A DNA stretch of 7,601 nucleotides from Lachnospiraceae bacterium UBA3643 (GCA_002373855.1 DFKO01000198.1:1-7601); one strand, 5' to 3'. Positions 1 through 7,302 are shown, numbered from the stretch's first letter. Notes: generated by a model from the sequence alone, not told the origin. Program-made: numbers and translations.

Positions 1-506
1 CAATAAGAGCCCTGCTCCTTAATGCGGACAGGCTGCTTGAAAACCCCGGCGATGTAAATGCAAGGGGTGAGGTACAGTGGCTTGCAAGTGTGGCTCACAA
101 CAATTTCCTCGATGCGGGAAGAAGGGCTGACTGGGGATCTCACAGAATCGAACACGAACTGTCTGCCCAGTACAATATCACCCACGGTGAGGGAATGGCG
201 ATTGTATTTGTTGCATGGACCAAATACATGGCAGAGGTAAAGCCCTGGAGACTGGCTCTCCTCGCCACAAGGGTATTTGGAGCAGATTCGTATGACTACT
301 CAGAGAAAGAGAGAGCATACATACTCTCGGAAAAACTCGAGCAGTTCTTTAAAAAGATCGGTGTAAAGACAAAACTGTCTGAACTGAACATTGACGATAA
401 GGATTTTGACACTATGGCAAAACGTGCCACAAGAAACGGAACGGTGGGTCACTACGTACCCCTTGATGCAAAGTCATTTACCGATATCCTGAAACTGGCA
501 CTTTAA
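1..506 (+). CDS. Iron-containing alcohol dehydrogenase, YqhD/butanol dehydrogenase-like (C-terminal part, 5' truncated)
   Basis: The reading frame is open from base 3 and ends at TAA 504-506; the start lies upstream of the window. The visible 167 residues match the C-terminal helical, metal-binding domain of group III iron-dependent alcohol dehydrogenases such as E. coli YqhD and clostridial NAD(P)H-dependent butanol dehydrogenases. These are cytosolic enzymes that reduce aldehydes to alcohols. Seen in the sequence: an AHNNFLDAGR segment, then DWGSHRIEHELSAQYNITHG, in which two histidines 14 residues apart (codons 141-143 and 183-185) have the spacing of the last two metal ligands in YqhD. 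The tail ATRNGTVGHYVPLD and a final ILKLAL are also typical. The other ligands and the cofactor-binding domain are outside the window. An internal GTG at 90 is not the start, because family-like sequence continues upstream of it. The gene probably shares a transcript with the gene at 568, since no terminator is seen between them. The substrate is not determined by the sequence. Confidence 0.93.
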   Translation, partial: IRALLLNADRLLENPGDVNARGEVQWLASVAHNNFLDAGRRADWGSHRIEHELSAQYNITHGEGMAIVFVAWTKYMAEVKPWRLALLATRVFGADSYDYSEKERAYILSEKLEQFFKKIGVKTKLSELNIDDKDFDTMAKRATRNGTVGHYVPLDAKSFTDILKLAL

Positions 507-567
507 GAGCGTTAATAATTTTAATTTAATATAAATAACTGTTTTAAACAGAAAGGAGATTTTAATT

Positions 568-1122
568 ATGGCAAGAGTAAATTTAAAGACACCTGAGGAA
601 CTTACAGGAGATGCAAAGAAGGCTTATGATGAGCTTAATGCAAAGGGCAAGATCACAAACATGAAACTGGTTATGCTCCAGGACTACGGTACATATCTTG
701 CATTCATGGGATGGTATGATTCATGGGCAAGCCTTGTAAATGTTGTGGGACAGAGAGCTGCAACAATCTATGCTCACTCAGTTTCTACTACAAACGGATG
801 CCTCCTGTGCTCCCTCTTCTTTATAAGCGATCTTAAGGAACTTGGCCTTGATCCCAAGAACCTCGAGCTTTCAGAGAATGAAAAGCTCCTTGCCCAGCTT
901 GGCCAGCAGATCGTTAAGGATCCTACAAAGGTTTCAGATGAGCTTCTTGACGGACTTCGTAAATTCTACTCTGACACAGAGATTATCGTAATCGTAGGAT
1001 TCGGAGCCCAGATGCAGGCAACAAATAACTTCAACTCAGTACTCGGGGTAGATGTTGACAAGAGACTCCTCCCTCTTAAGGAAGAGTTTAAGGCTCCCAC
1101 ATGGAGAGAAAATATTAAATAA
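568..1122 (+). CDS. Carboxymuconolactone decarboxylase (CMD/AhpD)-family protein
   Basis: This is a 184-residue soluble protein with no signal peptide or membrane segment. The start is well set: AAAGGAG at 552-558 lies nine bases before ATG 568. The helical region around residues 60-90 reads AATIYAHSVSTTNGCLLC and then SLFFISDL, which is the CMD/AhpD fold signature with a redox-type C78-x-x-C81. Family members act as AhpD-like thiol peroxidases/disulfide adaptors or as small decarboxylases. In M. tuberculosis AhpD the second Cys is followed four residues later by a His; here that site is F85. The AhpD glutamate and the His between the cysteines also appear to be absent (T66 and L80 by simple spacing). 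A disulfide or thiol role is therefore possible, but the AhpD proton relay is not present as such. The gene follows an aldehyde/alcohol dehydrogenase by 61 bases and is followed by a terminator, so the pair is likely one operon, perhaps in aldehyde or oxidative stress. The family call is firm; the function is not. Confidence 0.85.
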   Translation: MARVNLKTPEELTGDAKKAYDELNAKGKITNMKLVMLQDYGTYLAFMGWYDSWASLVNVVGQRAATIYAHSVSTTNGCLLCSLFFISDLKELGLDPKNLELSENEKLLAQLGQQIVKDPTKVSDELLDGLRKFYSDTEIIVIVGFGAQMQATNNFNSVLGVDVDKRLLPLKEEFKAPTWRENIK

Positions 1123-1160
1123 TCAAAAGCAATAATCTTACTCTCAAAATTAATTAAGAC

Positions 1161-1213
1161 AAACGGGTTTTACGTCGGATCTGATAAATGGCGTAAAGCC
1201 CGTTTTGTTGTTT
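1161..1213 (+). terminator. Intrinsic terminator of the alcohol dehydrogenase/CMD operon
   Basis: Bases 1161-1174 (AAACGGGTTTTACG) pair with 1192-1205 (CGTAAAGCCCGTTT), giving a 14-bp stem with a single G-U pair. The loop is 17 bases long (1175-1191). A T-rich run, TGTTGTTT, follows at 1206-1213. The hairpin lies 39 bases after the stop codon of the CMD gene and before the mutS2 promoter, so it separates two transcription units. The loop is longer than is usual for such terminators, but the stem is strong. Confidence 0.88.
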
Positions 1214-1239
1214 ATATACGCACACGGACCGGTTATATA

Positions 1240-1248
1240 TGGTATAAT
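1240..1248 (+). promoter_or_regulatory. Extended -10 promoter for the mutS2 operon
   Basis: TGGTATAAT at 1240-1248 is a perfect extended -10 (TGn followed by TATAAT at 1243-1248). No TTGACA-like -35 is found at 16-18 bases upstream (the region reads roughly CGCACACG), which fits a promoter that relies on the extended -10. Only nine bases separate the -10 from the mutS2 ATG at 1258, so transcription should start within about three bases of the start codon. The promoter sits just after the upstream terminator, as expected for the start of a new operon. Confidence 0.75.
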
Positions 1249-1257
1249 TTCCTATGT

Positions 1258-3621
1258 ATGAACGAGAAAGCATTAAAAACACTTGAATATTATAAAATCA
1301 CAGATAAACTCGCCGGATATGCCGTGAGCGAGCCTGCCAAGATAATGTGTGGTAAGCTCCGTCCCTCAGGCAACAGGGAGTGGGTGGATGATGCCCTCCT
1401 TGAGACAGACGGCGCCGTTGCGCGACTCCTTAGGGATGATGCCATATCTTTTAGTGACAACAAGGATATCAGAGGGCTGGTCAAGTCAGCCTCGATAGGC
1501 CATACACTGACAGCAGGAGAGCTTTTATCGGTTGCAAAGCTCCTGACACTGACTTCTTCACTCTCCGAATACGGTGAGCCTGAGGAAGGGGATGAAGGTG
1601 ACGCCATCACAAAGTATTTTGAGAGACTGATGCCCCTGCCGCTCCTTGAAAAAGAAATCACCAGATGTATCACACCTGAGGAAGAGGTCGCCGATAATGC
1701 ATCAGATACTCTTGCGTCCATAAGGAGAGACAGAAAGATAATAAGCGGGCGTATTCACTCCCATATGACCTCCATGCTAAACGGGTTGCGTACATATCTG
1801 CAGGATGGCGTCATCACCATGCGTGACAACAGATACTGCCTGCCGGTAAAGGCAGAATATAAAAGTCAGGTACCGGGCATTATCCATGATCAGTCATCGA
1901 CAGGCTCTACATATTTCATTGAGCCCCAGGCGATTGTAACCATGAATAATGAGCTAAAGACACTGGAACTTAAAGAGCGGGATGAGATAGAGATCATCCT
2001 GTCCGGACTGACGGCAAGAGTCGCTGCCCAGGGAGATGTGCTGACAGAGAATCAGAAAACCATCACACTTCTTGATTTTATATATGCAAAAGCAAAATTT
2101 GCAGTTAAGACAGGAGCAACGAAACCCATTTTTAATAATGATCATCGTATAAATTTACGTCAGGCGAGACATCCGCTCCTCGATCCCAAAACTGCCGTGC
2201 CGATTACGATAGGCCTCGGGGATAAATATGATCTGCTGATAGTCACCGGACCCAATACCGGTGGTAAAACCGTATCGCTTAAGACGGTGGGACTCTTAAC
2301 CCTTATGGGTCAGAGTGGCCTTTTTATACCCGCACTTGACCGGTCGGAACTGGGATTTTTTACGGAAGTATATGCCGATATAGGCGATGAGCAGAGCATT
2401 GAGCAGAGTCTTTCGACATTTTCATCCCACATGACTTCCATTGTCAGCATACTGAAAAATGCCGATGCGGATTCACTCTGCCTGTTTGATGAGCTGTGTG
2501 CCGGCACCGATCCAAATGAAGGAGCAGCACTGGCTATATCGATACTGTCCAGCCTCCATGAAAAAGGCGTGCATACGATGGCTACGACCCATTACAGCGA
2601 GCTCAAGATATTTGCGCTCTCAACAGACCATGTAGAGAATGCCAGCTGTGAATTTGATGTGGAGACACTCAGACCTACATACAGGATACTAACCGGTATC
2701 CCGGGAAAGAGTAATGCATTTGCGATATCCAGAAAGCTGGGTCTTAGAGAAGATATCATCGAAAAAGCAAAAGAGACCATATCAAGTGAGCAGGAGAGCT
2801 TCGAGAACGTCATCTCCGATCTCGAGGAGAAACGTATAAACATCGAGAAAGACAAAGAAAATATAGAGAACTATAAAGCAGAGATAGAATCCCTGAAAAA
2901 AGAGCTGGATGAGAAAAAACAAAAGCTCACTGACCAGCGTGAAAAGATAATAAATGAGGCAAAGGAAGAAGCCAGAGAAATCCTGAAGGAAGCAAAAGAT
3001 GTGGCGGATGAAACCATCAGAGCTTTCCAGAAACAGGGTACTGTCATGAAGATACAGACAATGGAACAGAAACGGTCCATGCTGCGTGACAAGATCTCAA
3101 AAAATGAAGTCAGAGAGAAAAAGAAAAAAGCCGAACCTGTTACGGGAAGAAAGCTTGATGAAAAGACTGCTGCAGTCGGAATGAATGTACATATCATATC
3201 GCTGAATCTTGACGGAACCATAAAGACAAGACCGGACAGCAAAGGCAATATCATGGTCCAGTGCGGAGCGATATCATCTAAAGTAAAACTGACAGATGTA
3301 TATGAAATCGACAAACCGACAGAGGACAGTACGCCTAAAAAACCGGGAGGCGGCAAGCTTAATATATCAAAATCATCCAATATACCTACTGAAATAAATG
3401 TGATCGGAATGACCGTAGATGAAGCTCTGCCAAAGGTTGACAAATACCTTGATGACGCATATCTGTGTCACATGACTAAGGTCAGGATCGTCCACGGTAA
3501 AGGCACCGGGGCACTTAAAAACGGAATACACAATTACCTGCGGAGTCACCCGTATGTATCATCCTTTGAGCTGGCGGCTCATGGCGAGGGTGATGCGGGA
3601 GTCACGGTAGTAACTTTTTAA
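1258..3621 (+). CDS. mutS2: MutS2 family ATPase with C-terminal Smr domain
   Basis: At 787 residues this is a full-length MutS2 (the family is usually about 780-800). MutS2 lacks the mismatch-recognition domain of MutS. It has been linked to suppression of homologous recombination and, in Bacillus subtilis, to binding and splitting collided ribosomes. Domains: N-terminal lever/clamp region about 1-300; ABC ATPase about 300-500 with Walker A GPNTGGKT (331-338), signature region SLSTFSSHM (384-392), Walker B ending in D411-E412 followed by LCAGTDPNEG, and switch TTHY (443-446); a charged coiled coil about 509-625; a KOW-like segment about 638-690; Smr about 712-787 with HGKGTGALK from H746. The Smr LDxR motif is replaced by I713-N-V-I716. 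C414 stands where most relatives have Gly after Walker B. The N-terminus MNEKALKTLEYYKI matches MutS2 starts, so ATG 1258 is taken although no Shine-Dalgarno precedes it. It is the first gene of the operon. Confidence 0.96.
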   Translation: MNEKALKTLEYYKITDKLAGYAVSEPAKIMCGKLRPSGNREWVDDALLETDGAVARLLRDDAISFSDNKDIRGLVKSASIGHTLTAGELLSVAKLLTLTSSLSEYGEPEEGDEGDAITKYFERLMPLPLLEKEITRCITPEEEVADNASDTLASIRRDRKIISGRIHSHMTSMLNGLRTYLQDGVITMRDNRYCLPVKAEYKSQVPGIIHDQSSTGSTYFIEPQAIVTMNNELKTLELKERDEIEIILSGLTARVAAQGDVLTENQKTITLLDFIYAKAKFAVKTGATKPIFNNDHRINLRQARHPLLDPKTAVPITIGLGDKYDLLIVTGPNTGGKTVSLKTVGLLTLMGQSGLFIPALDRSELGFFTEVYADIGDEQSIEQSLSTFSSHMTSIVSILKNADADSLCLFDELCAGTDPNEGAALAISILSSLHEKGVHTMATTHYSELKIFALSTDHVENASCEFDVETLRPTYRILTGIPGKSNAFAISRKLGLREDIIEKAKETISSEQESFENVISDLEEKRINIEKDKENIENYKAEIESLKKELDEKKQKLTDQREKIINEAKEEAREILKEAKDVADETIRAFQKQGTVMKIQTMEQKRSMLRDKISKNEVREKKKKAEPVTGRKLDEKTAAVGMNVHIISLNLDGTIKTRPDSKGNIMVQCGAISSKVKLTDVYEIDKPTEDSTPKKPGGGKLNISKSSNIPTEINVIGMTVDEALPKVDKYLDDAYLCHMTKVRIVHGKGTGALKNGIHNYLRSHPYVSSFELAAHGEGDAGVTVVTF

Positions 3622-3645
3622 TAAAAATTAATTTGGAGAACTAAA

Positions 3646-4350
3646 ATGTCGGAAAAACAGAAAATACTCATAGTTGATGATGACAATAATATTGCAGAGC
3701 TCATCAGTCTCTACATGACAAAGGAATGCTTTGATACCCGTATATGCAACGACGGTGAATCGGCAGTGGAGACTTTTAAGGAGTATAAACCCAATATAGT
3801 ACTCCTGGATCTCATGCTCCCCGGCATAGACGGATACCAGGTGTGCCGTGCCATAAGGAGCGAGAGCGATACTCCGGTCATCATGCTCTCAGCCAAGGGC
3901 GAAGTATTTGATAAGGTACTGGGATTGGAGCTCGGCGCCGACGACTATATGGAAAAACCTTTTGATTCAAAAGAACTGGTCGCAAGGGTAAAAGCAGTCC
4001 TGCGCAGATACAAGCCTGCGGCAGCTGCGCCTGTGGCAAATACAAAGGATGCAGATGAGGTGTCATATCCCGGCCTTACGGTTAATAAGACAAATTATTC
4101 CGTTGTATATAAGGGTGCCCGTATAGAGATGCCACCAAAGGAACTGGAGCTCCTCTATTTCCTCGCATCATCTCCCAATCATGTATTTACGAGAGAACAG
4201 CTCCTTAATCAGATATGGGGATATGAATATGCCGGTGATACACGAACAGTCGATGTGCATATCAAACGAATCCGCGAGAAGATCAATGATACACCGGAGT
4301 GGCGTATCTCAACTATCTGGGGTATAGGATATAAATTTGAACTCCTTTAA
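3646..4350 (+). CDS. OmpR/PhoB-type response regulator
   Basis: This 234-residue cytosolic transcription factor is the output half of a two-component system. The receiver domain (about 5-120) shows the acidic pocket D11-D12, phospho-acceptor D55 in LLDLMLPGIDG, S82 in MLSAKG, and K104 in the EKPF motif. A short Ala-rich linker (about 122-136) leads to a winged-helix DNA-binding domain (about 139-232) with VDVHIKRIREKI and the wing ISTIWGIGYKFE. All residues needed for phosphorylation are present. GGAG at 3635-3638 lies seven bases before ATG 3646. The gene starts 25 bases after the mutS2 stop, with no terminator between, and is followed 21 bases later by its likely partner kinase. The target genes are unknown; the order resembles B. 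subtilis CssRS, which controls htrA genes, but identity with CssR is not shown. Confidence 0.95.
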   Translation: MSEKQKILIVDDDNNIAELISLYMTKECFDTRICNDGESAVETFKEYKPNIVLLDLMLPGIDGYQVCRAIRSESDTPVIMLSAKGEVFDKVLGLELGADDYMEKPFDSKELVARVKAVLRRYKPAAAAPVANTKDADEVSYPGLTVNKTNYSVVYKGARIEMPPKELELLYFLASSPNHVFTREQLLNQIWGYEYAGDTRTVDVHIKRIREKINDTPEWRISTIWGIGYKFELL

Positions 4351-4371
4351 TCATCCGGCAAAGATCAGAAT

Positions 4372-5796
4372 ATGAAGAAAACACTTTATCTGAAATTCCT
4401 AATTGCATACGGGATATTTGCGGTATTCGGGTTTGTCATCATCTCAACTTTTATGCAGCAGCTAACGAGAGACGAGATAACAGATGACAAGGCTCACTTT
4501 TTCTATACCACGGTGACTACCATAGCAGATACATACGGAGCCAGCCTATACAATAATGAGATATCGTTAACAGCCATAAAGGATGAACTCGACAATGTGA
4601 GTATCATAACGGATGCGGCTATCTGGATCGTCAACCCGTCAGGACTCATCGTGGTAGATTCCGCGTCGCCTCTTGATGTGGAAAATCCGGTGACCATAGA
4701 AGGCTTTGATCCTGCGGCAAATGCAGGCTCATATTACAGTGTCGGTAACTATTACGGATATTTCAGTGAGAAGTACTTAAACGTATCAGCTACTATCACA
4801 TCAGGATTTAATGTGGTAGGTTACGTTGTGGCTCATTATGATTATTCAAAGATTCAGAGCGAGGTAAACAAGTATCTGAATATCGACTATATTCTGTTGG
4901 CAGTACTTTTCCTCCTGTCGTTAATCATCCTGATTTTCTTTACAGAGATTGTATATATACCGCTAAAGAAGATCACAAAGGCAACGGAGCAGTATGCGGG
5001 AGGCAATCTCCGATACAATCTCCAGGTGGAGAGTGATGATGAGATAGGCTACCTGGCGGCCTCCCTTGCATATATGGCAGGTGAGCTGGCCAAGGGAGAG
5101 GACAATCAGAAACAGCTGGTGGCAAATGTATCCCATGATTTCAGATCTCCGCTGACATCCATAAAAGGCTATCTTGAAGCCATGAATGACGGAACCATTC
5201 CGGAAGAGATGCATGAAAAATACATCAATATAGTCCTTAATGAAACAGACAGACTGATTAAACTGACAAATAATCTTTTGACACTGAATAACCTTAATAC
5301 GGAAGGCATGGTTCTTGAACTGACAGATTTTGATATCAACTCTGTAACCCGTCAGACCATATCGACATTTGAAGGCAGATGCGTGGCTAAAAAGATTGCG
5401 GTAGAACTCACCCTGACAGGGGAGGAGATGTATGTCCATGCTGACAAGACGAGGATTCAGCAAGTGATATACAACCTCATAGATAATGCGATAAAATTCA
5501 GCAATAACAATTCGGTAATAAAAATAGAAACAACAGAAAAGCATGACAAACTGTTTGTATCGGTAAAGGACAGTGGTATAGGAATCCCGAAAGAAAGCGT
5601 CGCCCTGGTTTTTGACAGGTTCTACAAAACAGATCTCTCAAGAGGAAAAGACAAGAGGGGCACGGGACTGGGACTCTCCATTACAAAAGAGATAATCCGT
5701 GCTCACGGGGAAAATATAAACGTGATCAGTACCGAGGGAGTCGGAACGGAGTTTATCTTCTCCCTCCCGATTTCTAAAGATATGAAGGAAGATTAA
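4372..5796 (+). CDS. Membrane sensor histidine kinase (HAMP-HisKA-HATPase), partner of the upstream regulator
   Basis: This is a 474-residue classical sensor kinase. A first membrane helix at about 9-28 is followed by an extracellular sensor region of about 140 residues (30-170) that looks PAS/Cache-like, including the segment ITDAAIWIVNPSGLIVVDS. A second helix lies at about 172-193, then HAMP about 194-247. The HisKA box is VSHDFRSPLTSIKGY with phospho-acceptor H255. The ATP-binding domain shows the N box (N368-L-I-D-N372), G1 box DSGIGI (400-405), F box VFDRFYKTD, and G2 box GTGLGLSI (430-437). All catalytic boxes look intact. The start ATG 4372 lies 21 bases after the regulator's stop and has only a weak purine-rich region before it (AAAGATCAG), so translation may be coupled to the upstream gene. 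The signal sensed cannot be read from the sequence. The HtrA-like gene that follows suggests an envelope signal. Confidence 0.95.
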   Translation: MKKTLYLKFLIAYGIFAVFGFVIISTFMQQLTRDEITDDKAHFFYTTVTTIADTYGASLYNNEISLTAIKDELDNVSIITDAAIWIVNPSGLIVVDSASPLDVENPVTIEGFDPAANAGSYYSVGNYYGYFSEKYLNVSATITSGFNVVGYVVAHYDYSKIQSEVNKYLNIDYILLAVLFLLSLIILIFFTEIVYIPLKKITKATEQYAGGNLRYNLQVESDDEIGYLAASLAYMAGELAKGEDNQKQLVANVSHDFRSPLTSIKGYLEAMNDGTIPEEMHEKYINIVLNETDRLIKLTNNLLTLNNLNTEGMVLELTDFDINSVTRQTISTFEGRCVAKKIAVELTLTGEEMYVHADKTRIQQVIYNLIDNAIKFSNNNSVIKIETTEKHDKLFVSVKDSGIGIPKESVALVFDRFYKTDLSRGKDKRGTGLGLSITKEIIRAHGENINVISTEGVGTEFIFSLPISKDMKED

Positions 5797-5831
5797 TACA
5801 GTTTAAAGAGAGTGTTTTAATATTTAAAGTC

Positions 5832-7298
5832 ATGAATAATCCATCAGAAAACATTGAAAATAATACAGAATCTAAAGGCGGAAGCAAGCTCTCGGAAGAG
5901 AAGATAATGGAGCTGCGAAAAAGCAACATCCCAGGCAGTGCACCTGAAGAGATAAGTGACTATCTCTTTATACAGGAAAAGATAAAGGGAAGACCTGTCG
6001 ATAAGAGAAAACTCCTGAAAAAGATGGTCCAGACGGCCGGAGTGGCGATGATATTCGGTATGATCGCGTGCATCACATTCATCCTGATAGAGCCGGTGCT
6101 GGGAAAGATGCTCAGAAAGGAATCAGACAATCAGCAGGCACTTACGGAGATAGTGCTGCCGGAACCCAATGAGATACCGGATGAACTGCCTGATGTTGAT
6201 ATCGATACAAGCTCCGGAGAGAAACTGAATCTGGTGGAGACTCCGATAGAGGACATGATCGTCGATGAAGGAAGCGATACGTCAGTATCCGTTGATATTG
6301 TTGAAGTCCCGGTTGTCCAGGAGTATGAGATAGAATTAAGCGATTACCGTATGATATACAGAAAACAGTATGCACTTTCTAAAGAGATACAAAAGAGTAT
6401 GGTGACACTGACTGATATCAATGCGGAAACGCAGCTGATCAATACAGGCTTGGTAGAGAAAATGTCGGGACTGATCATCGGTGACAACGGTGTAGAACTG
6501 CTGATACTTGTCTGCGACGACAGGCAGATCTGTCAGGAAACCATGGTCGTCACATTCAGTAACAGTGAAGTACTCCAGGCAGAGCTCTGGGCAAAAGACA
6601 ATGATACAGGTATAACCATATATGCGATTGATTTAAGTGAGATACCGGCCTATACGATGGAGACTGTTGAATATGCTACTATGGGCAGCTCTTATGAAGC
6701 GGTGCTCCTGGGGATGCCGGTCATAGCGGTAGGTCAGCCTATGGGAAATGTTAATTCACTCTGTCAGGGAGTGGTGACAAGCGTGGCAGGCACAGTCAGC
6801 ATGACTGACTCCTCATATCAGATCCTGACGACAGATATCCTCTCTACAGGTGGAGGCTCGGGATTTCTTGCCAATACAAACGGTCAGATAGTAGGTGTGC
6901 TCACATCATATGATACGGGATACGGGGCTGACGGAACTCTGGTCGCATACGGTTTTTCAGGCATAAAGAAACTGATAGAAAATCTTTCTGTAAAGAAACA
7001 ACGGGTATACGCGGGACTCCATGTAACAGATGTGACAACCGAGGTATACACATATGCCGGAGTACCAAAGGGTGCTTATGTCACAAAGGTTGACAGTGAT
7101 TCACCGTCAATGAATGTGGGTATAACCGCGGGAGATGTGATCATCCAGATAGGAGACAAGACAATCAGCAGTGTAGCCGATTACATGACTGCATTAAACA
7201 GCATTACACCCGATACGGAAGTAAGTGTGATATACGCCAGACAGAGCGGCGGAGACTATATCGAGACAGAAGTGGAAATGACTTTTACCGAATTATAA
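5832..7298 (+). CDS. Membrane-anchored HtrA-like protein with PDZ domain; probable pseudoprotease
   Basis: The protein has 488 residues: a polar N-terminus facing the cytosol (1-64), one membrane helix (about 66-90), an acidic Pro/Asp/Glu-rich linker (about 98-165), a trypsin-like HtrA/DegP domain (about 185-385) and a PDZ domain (about 393-486). HtrA features kept are SGLIIGDNG (212-220), VIAVGQPMGN (297-306), QGVVTSVAG (312-320) and GQIVGVLTSY (351-360). The catalytic site is not intact. The serine motif reads GGSGF (S343) instead of GNSGG. The usual NHVV histidine segment reads LLILVC (V227/C228 at the His site). The aspartate site TDLAV reads TGITI (G260). The whole protein has one His, H397, and it lies in the PDZ domain. 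Peptidase activity is therefore unlikely, and a binding or sensing role is inferred. The gene lies 35 bases after the kinase and 16 before yhaM. ATG 5832 has no good Shine-Dalgarno; M26 (ATG 5907) is an alternative. Confidence 0.88.
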   Translation: MNNPSENIENNTESKGGSKLSEEKIMELRKSNIPGSAPEEISDYLFIQEKIKGRPVDKRKLLKKMVQTAGVAMIFGMIACITFILIEPVLGKMLRKESDNQQALTEIVLPEPNEIPDELPDVDIDTSSGEKLNLVETPIEDMIVDEGSDTSVSVDIVEVPVVQEYEIELSDYRMIYRKQYALSKEIQKSMVTLTDINAETQLINTGLVEKMSGLIIGDNGVELLILVCDDRQICQETMVVTFSNSEVLQAELWAKDNDTGITIYAIDLSEIPAYTMETVEYATMGSSYEAVLLGMPVIAVGQPMGNVNSLCQGVVTSVAGTVSMTDSSYQILTTDILSTGGGSGFLANTNGQIVGVLTSYDTGYGADGTLVAYGFSGIKKLIENLSVKKQRVYAGLHVTDVTTEVYTYAGVPKGAYVTKVDSDSPSMNVGITAGDVIIQIGDKTISSVADYMTALNSITPDTEVSVIYARQSGGDYIETEVEMTFTEL

Positions 7299-7302
7299 AT
7301 AT

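Noticed and set aside
58..240. 60-codon open frame on the plus strand
   Set aside because: It overlaps the alcohol dehydrogenase in another frame; the dehydrogenase frame shows clear family motifs.
1161..1213. Hairpin considered as a riboswitch or attenuator for mutS2
   Set aside because: It lies upstream of the mutS2 promoter and ends in a T-rich run, so it terminates the previous operon and would not be in the mutS2 transcript.
1228..1233. ACCGGT palindrome just upstream of the mutS2 -10
   Set aside because: Six bases is too short to support an operator call, and no second copy is seen nearby.
1290..1721. 143-codon open frame on the minus strand
   Set aside because: It lies opposite the N-terminal part of mutS2, is Ser-rich, and has no supporting signals.
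2871..3443. 190-codon open frame on the minus strand
   Set aside because: It lies opposite the mutS2 coiled-coil and KOW region; its Ser/Phe-rich protein is the typical shadow of Lys/Glu-rich codons, and it has no ribosome binding site or recognisable domain.
4963..5544. 193-codon open frame on the minus strand
   Set aside because: It is entirely opposite the histidine kinase, whose motifs are intact; the Cys/His/Tyr-rich product resembles no family I know.
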